Origin: Streptosporangiaceae bacterium
GTDB lineage: Bacteria; Actinomycetota; Actinomycetes; Streptosporangiales; Streptosporangiaceae
Assembly: GCA_030043395.1 (NCBI GenBank)
Contig: JASHXW010000502.1
Location: 1 to 5,809 of the forward strand
Length of the DNA stretch: 5,809 nt
Direction of reading: 5' to 3'
Shown here in pieces: positions 1 through 5,306 of this stretch. The position numbers were made by a program, and so were the translations under genes. The notes beneath the pieces were generated by a model. The model was not told the origin of the DNA, made no database searches, and saw only the letters and a program-made list of their open reading frames with translations. The stretch's first letter is position 1; every line of letters begins with the position of its first letter.

Positions 1-72
1 GCCGAATCGGCCGGGCCGCCTGAGCTCGTCGAGACGCTGCTGGCCTGGCCGCGCCACGCCGACTGGATGTGA
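1..72 (+). CDS. C-terminal tail of an unidentified convergent gene (partial)
   Basis: Frame 1 of the plus strand stays open from the left edge to a TGA at 70-72 and encodes 23 residues ending LLAWPRHADWM. About 21 of the 23 codons have G or C in third position, which is what a real gene in this genome would show. Another plus-strand frame is also open across this short stretch, so openness alone proves little. If real, the gene converges on the dehydrogenase ending at 85, with 12 bases between the two stop codons. The tail is too short to name a family and no function is offered. Confidence 0.45.
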   Translation, partial: AESAGPPELVETLLAWPRHADWM

Positions 73-76
73 CGCA

Positions 77-93
77 GACGGCCGCTAGCCGTC
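77..93. terminator. Small hairpin at the convergent gene junction, possible shared terminator
   Basis: GACGGC and GCCGTC form a perfect 6-bp inverted repeat around a 5-base loop (CGCTA). The hairpin spans the stop codon of the minus-strand dehydrogenase (85-87) and lies 4 bases past the TGA of the putative plus-strand gene, so it could form in transcripts from either side. There is no run of T on either side, so it is not a classical intrinsic terminator. Short GC-rich hairpins also arise often by chance at this base composition. Confidence 0.3.
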
Positions 94-1272
94 GATGACG
101 ACCTCGGCGATTCTGGCCAGGTACGCCGACGGCGGGCCCAGGAGCTGGGCCGAGCCGTGCGCTCGCTTGAAGTACCGGTGCGCGTCGTGCTCCCAGGTGG
201 CGCCGATCGCGCCATGCAGCTGGATCATCTCGCTCGCGACCTTGGCGAGCGCTTGGGAGCAGTACGTCTTCGCCGCGGCCGCCAGCATGGACACCTCGGC
301 GGCCTCGGGGGGATCGCCGCCGGGATCAGCGTCGCCCTGGCCGTCACGCGGGCTCGCCGCCGCGGCTACCTCTGCCGCGCGGTAGGCCAGCGCTCGTGCC
401 GACTCGACCTGGACGTGCATCTGAGCCAGCCGGTGCTGGATCGCCTGGAAGCTGGCGATCGCGCGGCCGAACTGGATCCTGGTCCCGGTGTAGCTGACGG
501 TCAGCTCGAGCGCGCGGGCAGCGGCCCCGGCTTGCTCGGCGCTGAGGGCGATGCACGCAAGGTCGCGGGCCCGGGCCAGGGCGGCCTGCGCGCTGCGCGG
601 TGAGTGGGCGTCGCCCGGCCCGAGCGGTACCCCGGCAGCGGCTGCGAGCCGGACGACGGCCAGTTGCCTGGTCTGGTCCATCGATGGTGCGGCCTGGCGG
701 TCGACGCCAGGCTGATCAGGATCGACCTGGAACAACCCGACGCTGCCATCAGGCTGCGTCGCAACGGCAACCAGAACCTCCGCGCTGTCGCCGTCGAGCA
801 CGTAGTGGGCCGTCCCGGTCAGCGTCCAGCCGCCTCCGGCGCGATGCTCTGCGTGGTAAGCGGCCTGTGCAAGATCCCAGCCACCGGATTCGCCAGTCCA
901 GGCCAGTGCGCCGACGGCGCTTCCGCCGGCCATGTTGGGCAGGAGCCGCTGGCACGCGCCGGCATCTGCGCAGGCGAGGATCACCTCAGTGGCCAGGACG
1001 GCCGAGCCGATCAGGGGAGTCGGTGCCAGCGCGCCGCCGAGTTCCTCCGCGACGATGCTCACTTCGACCGGACCCGCTCCCGCGCCGTCGAAGCGCTCGG
1101 GAATCGCCAGTCCCGCCACGCCTATGTCGCAGAGCAATCGCCACAGGTGGCGCGCATAGCCAGAGCCGGGACCGCCGGGCTGGCTCGCTGGATCGCTGAC
1201 CGAAGGCGGGTTGCGCCGCAGCACATCACGCACCGAGTCGCGCAACGCGCGCTGCTCGCTCGTCAGTTCCAC
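85..1272 (-). CDS. Acyl-CoA dehydrogenase, non-catalytic β-type subunit (FadE family)
   Basis: A 395-residue protein of the acyl-CoA dehydrogenase family, expected to take part in FAD-dependent α,β-dehydrogenation of an acyl-CoA in the cytosol. The N-terminal helical domain (about 1-115) opens MELTSEQRALRDSV; a β-domain follows (about 116-215), then a C-terminal helical domain. The C-terminal domain holds RIQFGR (265-270), whose arginine normally contacts the FAD pyrophosphate, and QLHGAIG (351-357), the other usual FAD contact. The catalytic glutamate appears absent from both known places: Ala239 aligns with the isovaleryl-CoA dehydrogenase position and Leu378 with the medium-chain enzyme position. 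The usual middle-domain GSD motif is also missing. This is the pattern of a β subunit that needs an α partner. Residues about 305-325 are a Gly/Pro/Asp-rich insertion. The GTG start at 1272 is the first start after an in-frame stop at 1381-1383 and gives the usual family N terminus. GGGAG lies 11 bases upstream. Confidence 0.88.
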   Translation of the reverse strand: MELTSEQRALRDSVRDVLRRNPPSVSDPASQPGGPGSGYARHLWRLLCDIGVAGLAIPERFDGAGAGPVEVSIVAEELGGALAPTPLIGSAVLATEVILACADAGACQRLLPNMAGGSAVGALAWTGESGGWDLAQAAYHAEHRAGGGWTLTGTAHYVLDGDSAEVLVAVATQPDGSVGLFQVDPDQPGVDRQAAPSMDQTRQLAVVRLAAAAGVPLGPGDAHSPRSAQAALARARDLACIALSAEQAGAAARALELTVSYTGTRIQFGRAIASFQAIQHRLAQMHVQVESARALAYRAAEVAAAASPRDGQGDADPGGDPPEAAEVSMLAAAAKTYCSQALAKVASEMIQLHGAIGATWEHDAHRYFKRAHGSAQLLGPPSAYLARIAEVVIDG

Positions 1273-1283
1273 GGCCCGGCCTG

Positions 1284-1288
1284 CTCCC
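1284..1288 (-). promoter_or_regulatory. Probable ribosome binding site for the left-hand acyl-CoA dehydrogenase
   Basis: GGGAG on the minus strand lies 11 bases before the GTG codon at 1272-1270. The spacing is slightly long, but this is the only purine-rich match near the start and it supports the GTG choice. Confidence 0.4.
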
Positions 1289-1331
1289 GAATGCGGCGCT
1301 CTCGGCAGCTTGACGCAGGCGCCCGATCCAT

Positions 1332-1399
1332 GATGCCGGCCTAGGGAGCTGCTCTGCCAGTGCTTCGTGATGATTCCTGGTCACGCCGGGGCCGGCATC
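1332..1399. repeat. 10-bp perfect inverted repeat in the gap before the left-hand dehydrogenase
   Basis: GATGCCGGCC (1332-1341) and GGCCGGCATC (1390-1399) are exact reverse complements separated by 48 bases. Both arms lie in the 132-base gap (1273-1404) between the isomerase-like gene and the second β-type dehydrogenase. The right arm begins 6 bases after the isomerase-like gene's stop codon. The pair could form a long-range stem in the minus-strand transcript or mark two half sites for a protein. No convincing promoter hexamers, small gene or T-tract terminator were seen in the rest of this gap. Confidence 0.35.
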
Positions 1400-1404
1400 C
1401 CAGG

Positions 1405-2010
1405 TCAGCGCAACGCTGGGGCCTTGCCGTCCCATTCGCTGAGCGGAGCGCAATGCCAGGTCCAGTCCTTCTGGCTGGAACGTCCCGGCAGGTCGAGGCG
1501 GTTGTTCGCCCACAACAGCGTCTGCCACGGGTCGTCGCCCTGGTCGTGCCACGGGAACAGGCGCGCTAGGACGCGTCCGGCGACATCAGGACCTGGGCTG
1601 AACCGCAGGCCGAGGCCGCGGGCGGCGTCGTCGGTGTGGACCAGCAACTCGTCGCAGGCCATCGCCGCGAATCCCGAGGGATCCGGGGAGCCCGCCGGAT
1701 GGAAGCCCCTGGTCTCCGCGGGCGCCGCGTCGACGGACGCCGCGCACACTCGCGACGCACTGCGCAGGGTGGCCAGGAGCGCCGCGTTGGAGGCGTCGGC
1801 CCGCACGTTCAGTTCGAAGGCCGTGTCGTCAGACGGGCCGCTCCAAAGGTCCATCGCGTACCACAGCGGGCAATCGGCGGCGTGCGCGAGGACTGTCGTC
1901 ACGGTGAAGTCCAGCCCGGGAACGGGCACGCCCCAGTTCGCATCGGCAGCCTCGCGCAGAAAGGCATGACAGATTTCTTCAGCCGCGAGCACGTCATCGC
2001 CGGTGACCAT
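1405..2010 (-). CDS. Mycothiol-dependent maleylpyruvate isomerase-like protein (DinB fold, metal-binding)
   Basis: A 201-residue protein of the actinobacterial family related to mycothiol-dependent maleylpyruvate isomerase (MDMPI N-terminal, DinB-like four-helix fold). His43 in VLAHAAD, together with Glu121 and His125 in DELLVHTDD, fits the His/Glu-x3-His metal triad known for that enzyme. The C-terminal stretch LWANNRLDLPGR (166-177) and WTWHCAPLSEWDG (183-195) is the usual ending of this family. Most relatives have no known substrate. Some are thought to use mycothiol in isomerisation or detoxification, so a true maleylpyruvate role is not established here. The protein has no signal peptide or membrane segment. 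The ATG at 2010 is supported by AGGAGA 6 bases upstream. The gene sits between two β-type acyl-CoA dehydrogenases on the same strand, separated by 105 and 132 bases, so it is probably part of the same regulon though not tightly coupled to it. Confidence 0.85.
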   Translation of the reverse strand: MVTGDDVLAAEEICHAFLREAADANWGVPVPGLDFTVTTVLAHAADCPLWYAMDLWSGPSDDTAFELNVRADASNAALLATLRSASRVCAASVDAAPAETRGFHPAGSPDPSGFAAMACDELLVHTDDAARGLGLRFSPGPDVAGRVLARLFPWHDQGDDPWQTLLWANNRLDLPGRSSQKDWTWHCAPLSEWDGKAPALR

Positions 2011-2016
2011 CGGTTA

Positions 2017-2022
2017 TCTCCT
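2017..2022 (-). promoter_or_regulatory. Strong ribosome binding site for the isomerase-like gene
   Basis: AGGAGA on the minus strand ends 6 bases before the ATG at 2010-2008. It is among the best Shine-Dalgarno matches in the window and fixes the start. It also shows that this gene can be translated without coupling to the gene upstream. Confidence 0.75.
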
Positions 2023-2040
2023 AAACGCTCGTTCCGGATC

Positions 2041-2061
2041 CATAGTGAGCGCCACGCTATG
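2041..2061. promoter_or_regulatory. Imperfect 21-bp palindrome, possible operator upstream of the isomerase-like gene
   Basis: The 21 bases from 2041 start CATAG and end CTATG. Seven of the ten symmetric positions pair, including all of the outer five. The site lies 31-51 bases before the ATG, in the 105-base gap 2011-2115. A weak -10-like TATCGT on the minus strand (2073-2078) would place transcription start just upstream of the palindrome, which would suit a repressor site. A TTGAGA at 2105-2100 resembles a -35 box, but the 21-base spacing to that -10 is too long. It does not look like the KstR or KstR2 operators of steroid catabolism as I know them. The promoter and operator roles are both inference. 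Confidence 0.22.
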
Positions 2062-2115
2062 CAGGATTGCGGACGATAACCTTCCTGAAAGGCGAGCGAT
2101 CTCAATCCGCGCAGG

Positions 2116-3234
2116 TCAATCCCACGGGCCCGAACCCTCTGCGCCGAGGGCAGCTAGCACGATGGCGCGGTGCTCGGCCTGGCTGCCCCAGTTCGACGAC
2201 AGGGCCCTGACCTTCGCGAGCCAGAGCGACACGTCACATTCCTGGGTGTAGCCGATGGCGCCATGCACCTGCAGCGCCGTCCTGGCGGCGCGTCGCGCGG
2301 CGTCGGCGCAGGCGACCCGAGCGGCCGAGACGTCGCGATCAGCGGTCGGCGCGTTGCCGTTCAGCGCGATCGCCGCCGCAAAGAGCAGCGGCTCGGCGAA
2401 CTCCAGCCCGATGAGCACATCCGCGAGTGCATGCTTGACAGCCTGGAAGGCACCGACCGGCCGGCCGAACTGCTGCCTTGTCGTAGCGTGCGCCGTGCTC
2501 TGCGCCAGCAGCCCGCGGCCGGCGCCGAGCAGCAGCGCGGCACTGGCGAGCGTTCCGAACCTCCTGGCGCGGCACACGGCCGCCCTAGCCTGCGGCCCGC
2601 TGGCCAGCGCCTGGCCGGGCCAGACCTCGTAGAGCCGGCGTGTCCGGTCGACCGAGGTGAATCCAGTGCGTGGCAGCGCCCGCCAGACGATGCTGTCCGG
2701 CGCGCCGCTGGCCGCGCTGCCGGCCGCCTTGCTGGCCGCCCCGCTGGTCGCGTCGGGGTTGCCCGGCCTGGCCAGCAGCACGAGCCCGCCGACGTCGGCG
2801 TCGAGGGCATACGGCAGGCTCGGCGGCATCGCGAGGGTAGCGATCAGCTCGCCGGACGCCAGCCCGGCAAGCCACTCGCGCGCCATCTGCCGGGCCTCGT
2901 GCTCATCCTGGCGATCAGCCTTCTCGCTGGACAGCCACGCGAGCAGGGCGGGCACGGCCGCGATGGACTCGGCGAGCGGTCCCGGCACCGGATGCTCGCC
3001 GAGCTCCTCGCAGGCCACGACGAGGTCGACTGGGTCTGCGCCGAGCCCGCCGCAGCCTTCGGGCACCATGAGCGCGCAGGCCCCTGCCTTGGCCAGCTCG
3101 CGCCAGATGGCCAGCCCTGGCTCGTGCTTGCCTGAAGCCCACGCCCGCGCGGCTGCGGGAACGTCCGCGTCGGCCAGCAGCTCATGCAGCGCGGTACCGA
3201 ACTGGCGCTGCTCGTCGGTCCGGGCGAACTTCAT
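2116..3234 (-). CDS. Acyl-CoA dehydrogenase, β subunit of a probable α2β2 enzyme (FadE18-like)
   Basis: A 372-residue acyl-CoA dehydrogenase homologue. The N-terminal helical domain covers about 1-125, the middle domain about 126-215 and is degenerate with no GSD motif, and the C-terminal domain about 216-365. The C-terminal domain keeps RQQFGRP (253-259) and QVHGAIGYTQE (322-332), the FAD-contacting motifs. By alignment Gly227 and Trp349 occupy the two places where a catalytic glutamate can sit, so the protein should not act alone. It starts at an ATGA overlap with the α-type gene upstream, which carries the missing catalytic features, and there is no good ribosome binding site, so translation is probably coupled. 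Position and size resemble FadE18 of the M. tuberculosis echA13-fadE17-fadE18 block; this is recognition from memory and was not aligned. An unusual Ala/Ser/Gly repeat fills residues 161-180. Confidence 0.9.
   Translation of the reverse strand: MKFARTDEQRQFGTALHELLADADVPAAARAWASGKHEPGLAIWRELAKAGACALMVPEGCGGLGADPVDLVVACEELGEHPVPGPLAESIAAVPALLAWLSSEKADRQDEHEARQMAREWLAGLASGELIATLAMPPSLPYALDADVGGLVLLARPGNPDATSGAASKAAGSAASGAPDSIVWRALPRTGFTSVDRTRRLYEVWPGQALASGPQARAAVCRARRFGTLASAALLLGAGRGLLAQSTAHATTRQQFGRPVGAFQAVKHALADVLIGLEFAEPLLFAAAIALNGNAPTADRDVSAARVACADAARRAARTALQVHGAIGYTQECDVSLWLAKVRALSSNWGSQAEHRAIVLAALGAEGSGPWD
2695..2754 (-). repeat. 12-bp tandem repeat coding a four-residue repeat inside the β-type dehydrogenase
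   Basis: Four consecutive 12-base units (2707-2718, 2719-2730, 2731-2742, 2743-2754) share the plus-strand pattern GCYGGYCGCNNN, and a degenerate fifth unit lies at 2695-2706. On the coding strand they give DATS, GAAS, KAAG and SAAS, then GAPD, for residues 161-180 of the dehydrogenase. Each unit is a whole number of codons, so gain or loss of units would keep the frame. The segment falls in the degenerate middle domain, where a surface loop would be expected. Confidence 0.7.
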
Positions 3235-4394
3235 CGCGGCAGCCCGAGCAGTCGCTCGGCGATGACCGAGCGCTGTATCTCGTTCGTGCCCGCGTAGATC
3301 GGCCCGGCGAGGGAGAACAGGTAACTCCCCGCCCAGTCGCCGTCCCCCGCGCCATCGCCGGGAAGCTCCCAGCGCGGGCCGAGCAAGTCGATGGCCGTTT
3401 CGCAGATGCTCACGTCCAGCTCGGACCAGAACACCTTCCCCAGGCTCGACTCGGCGCCGAGCGAGCCGCCCGCCTCCAGATCGGCGACGGTGCCGAACGT
3501 GTGCAGCTGGTATGCACGGGCTGCGATCCAGGCGTCAGCGACGCGCTCGCCGAGTGCCTGATCGTTGCGCCCGGCCCGCTGCCAGAGCTCCGCGAGCCGG
3601 CCGGCCGCGGCGAGGAAGCGGCCGGGACTGCGCAGCGAGAGGCCGCGCTCGTGGCTGCTCGTCGACATGGCCACGCGCCAGCCGTCGCCGGGCGCGCCGA
3701 TGACGTCGGCATCGGGCACGAACACGTCGTCGAGGAAGATCTCCGCGAACCCAGGCTCGCCATCGAGCTGGGCGATGGGCCGGACGGTCACGCCAGGTGC
3801 CCGCAAGTCGAACATCAGGTAGGTCAGGCCGCGGTGCCGCTCAGCCTGCGGGTCGGACCGGAACAGCCCGAACGCCCGGTCGGCGAACGCCGCCCGCGAG
3901 CTCCACGTCTTCTGGCCGCGCAGCAGCCAGCCTTCGCCGGCCCCGCCGTCTCCCTGCGCGCGCACAGCCGCGGACCTGATCGCCGCGAGGTCACTGCCGG
4001 CCCCAGGTTCGGACCAGGCCTGCGCCCAGACCTGCTCTCCGGTCGCCATCGGCGGCAGGATCCGGTCCCGCTGCGCGTCGGTGCCGTGCGCGAACAGTGT
4101 CGGCGCGAGCAGGAACAAGCCGTTCTGCCCAACCCGGACGGGTCCGCCGGCGCGGTGATACTCCTCCTCGAAGGCCAGCCACTGCGACAGCGACGCATCC
4201 CTGCCGCCGTAACGCTCAGGCCAGGAGACAACCGCCAGGCCAGCGTCATGCAACGCGCGCTCCCATTGCCTGTGCTTGGCGAATCCGGCCGCGGTGTTCA
4301 CCGACGGCAGCGGGGGATCGGGCACGTTGGCGGCCAGCCATGCACGGACCTCGGCGCGGAACGCCTCGACCTGCGGATCAGGGTCCAGGTTCAC
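3231..4394 (-). CDS. Acyl-CoA dehydrogenase, catalytic α subunit of a probable α2β2 enzyme (FadE17-like)
   Basis: A 387-residue acyl-CoA dehydrogenase that should carry out the FAD-dependent α,β-dehydrogenation of an acyl-CoA. The middle domain is well preserved: QAWSEPGAGSDLA (125-137) and GQKTWSSRA (160-168) are the flavin- and substrate-binding motifs. Glu249 in HERG aligns with the catalytic base of isovaleryl-CoA dehydrogenase, while the medium-chain type position is Ala369 in IYAGTNEIQR. The RxxFG and QxHGxxG flavin motifs normally found in the C-terminal domain are missing (ETAIDLLGP at 332-340 replaces the latter). Both are present in the next gene, so the two proteins look like complementary halves, as in the actinobacterial α2β2 dehydrogenases of steroid breakdown. 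The start is GTG in a GTGA overlap with the crotonase gene, with only a weak ribosome binding site. Residues 346-356 are a Gly/Asp-rich loop. The C terminus ERLLGLPR is typical of the α group. Confidence 0.92.
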   Translation of the reverse strand: MNLDPDPQVEAFRAEVRAWLAANVPDPPLPSVNTAAGFAKHRQWERALHDAGLAVVSWPERYGGRDASLSQWLAFEEEYHRAGGPVRVGQNGLFLLAPTLFAHGTDAQRDRILPPMATGEQVWAQAWSEPGAGSDLAAIRSAAVRAQGDGGAGEGWLLRGQKTWSSRAAFADRAFGLFRSDPQAERHRGLTYLMFDLRAPGVTVRPIAQLDGEPGFAEIFLDDVFVPDADVIGAPGDGWRVAMSTSSHERGLSLRSPGRFLAAAGRLAELWQRAGRNDQALGERVADAWIAARAYQLHTFGTVADLEAGGSLGAESSLGKVFWSELDVSICETAIDLLGPRWELPGDGAGDGDWAGSYLFSLAGPIYAGTNEIQRSVIAERLLGLPR

Positions 4395-5305
4395 GCCTGC
4401 TGTGCCGGTGGCTGTGGAGGCGACGACTGAGCCGATGCGGCCTGGGCTGCGGACTTCATCGACCGGGCGTTCATCCCGGCAAGCGAATCCGCGCCGGTCT
4501 CCGCGTTATGCGCGTGGGCGACATGGTGCAAGGCGAACACGCCGTCCATTCCCGGCCGCATGCCCATCAAGTCCTCGCACTGGTTCACTGCCCGCTTGAC
4601 AAGCGATAGGCCGAACGCAGGCATCGCGGCGATTCGATCAGCCATCGCGAATGTCGTGTCAGCCAGTTCGCTGCGCGGCACCACGCGGTTGACCATGCCC
4701 AGCTCGTATGCCCGCTGCGCGGTGAAGCGGTCGCCGGTGAACAGAGCCTCCTTGGCGAAGCGCGGGCCAAGCATCCACGGGTGCGCGAAGTACTCGACTC
4801 CCGGGATGCCCATCCTGACGACCGGATCGGCAAAGAACGCGTCGTCCGAGGCGATGATGAGATCGCATACCCAGGCCAGCATGAGGCCGCCGGCGATGCA
4901 GGCGCCGTGCACCATCGCGATCGATGGCTTGGGTATCTCCCGCCAGCGCCGGCACATGCCCAGGTAGACCTCCATTTCCCTGGCGTACCTGGCGTCCGCG
5001 CCGTCCTTTCCCGTGTGGCTCCACCAGATGACGGCCTTGCGGTCGTACGGGACGTGCAGGTCCCGGCCTGGCGTGCCGATATCGTGCCCGGCGCTGAAAT
5101 GGTCTCCGGACCCGGCCAGGACGATGACCCGGACGTCATCATCGGCTACCGCGCGCTCGAATGCCTCGTCGAGCGCGTAGGTCATCACCGAGTTCTGGGC
5201 GTTGCGGTACTCGGGCCGGTTCATGGTGATGACAGCGGTCGTCCCGCGCAGCTCGTAGCGGACGACGGGCCCGGATTCGGCAGGCCCGGTTTCGGCGTCG
5301 GTCAT
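4391..5305 (-). CDS. Enoyl-CoA hydratase/isomerase (crotonase) family protein, EchA13-like
   Basis: A 304-residue crotonase-superfamily protein, expected to act on an acyl-CoA next to the dehydrogenases encoded downstream. HFSAGHDIG (69-77) and GACIAGG (134-140) are the two segments that form the oxyanion hole holding the thioester carbonyl. The two glutamates of classical hydratases appear to be replaced: Met142 aligns with Glu144 and Val162 with Glu164 of the rat mitochondrial enzyme. DPVVRMGIPGVEYFAHP (160-176) holds Asp160, Glu171 and His175 as nearby polar candidates. It may therefore be an isomerase, hydrolase or other crotonase-type enzyme and not a simple hydratase. A loop of about 30 residues (78-108) after the first motif is longer than in classical hydratases, and the C terminus (285-304) is Ala/Gln/Pro-rich and probably disordered. 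The ATG at 5305 is one base after the synthetase stop, with AGGAG 9 bases upstream. Gene order recalls M. tuberculosis echA13-fadE17-fadE18. Confidence 0.9.
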   Translation of the reverse strand: MTDAETGPAESGPVVRYELRGTTAVITMNRPEYRNAQNSVMTYALDEAFERAVADDDVRVIVLAGSGDHFSAGHDIGTPGRDLHVPYDRKAVIWWSHTGKDGADARYAREMEVYLGMCRRWREIPKPSIAMVHGACIAGGLMLAWVCDLIIASDDAFFADPVVRMGIPGVEYFAHPWMLGPRFAKEALFTGDRFTAQRAYELGMVNRVVPRSELADTTFAMADRIAAMPAFGLSLVKRAVNQCEDLMGMRPGMDGVFALHHVAHAHNAETGADSLAGMNARSMKSAAQAASAQSSPPQPPAQQA

Positions 5306-5306
5306 C

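Noticed and set aside
604..1344. Plus-strand open frame of 246 codons opposite the left-hand dehydrogenase
   Set aside because: The minus-strand frame carries the RIQFGR and QLHGAIG motifs, whereas the plus-strand product shows no domain.
1385..1396. GCCGG-GG-CCGGC hairpin after the isomerase-like gene as a terminator
   Set aside because: A 2-base loop is too tight, the effective stem is only about 4 bp, and no T run follows.
2100..2105. TTGAGA as a -35 box for the isomerase-like gene
   Set aside because: The nearest -10-like TATCGT is 21 bases away, too far for a standard promoter. It is mentioned only as a weak possibility.
2170..3135. Plus-strand open frame of 321 codons opposite the β-type dehydrogenase
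   Set aside because: It lies antisense to a clear acyl-CoA dehydrogenase. Its product is Arg/Gly/Pro-rich with no recognisable motif, as expected for shadow frames in high-GC DNA.
3501..4430. Plus-strand open frame of 309 codons opposite the α-type dehydrogenase
   Set aside because: It is antisense to a strongly supported gene and has a low-complexity product with no family resemblance.
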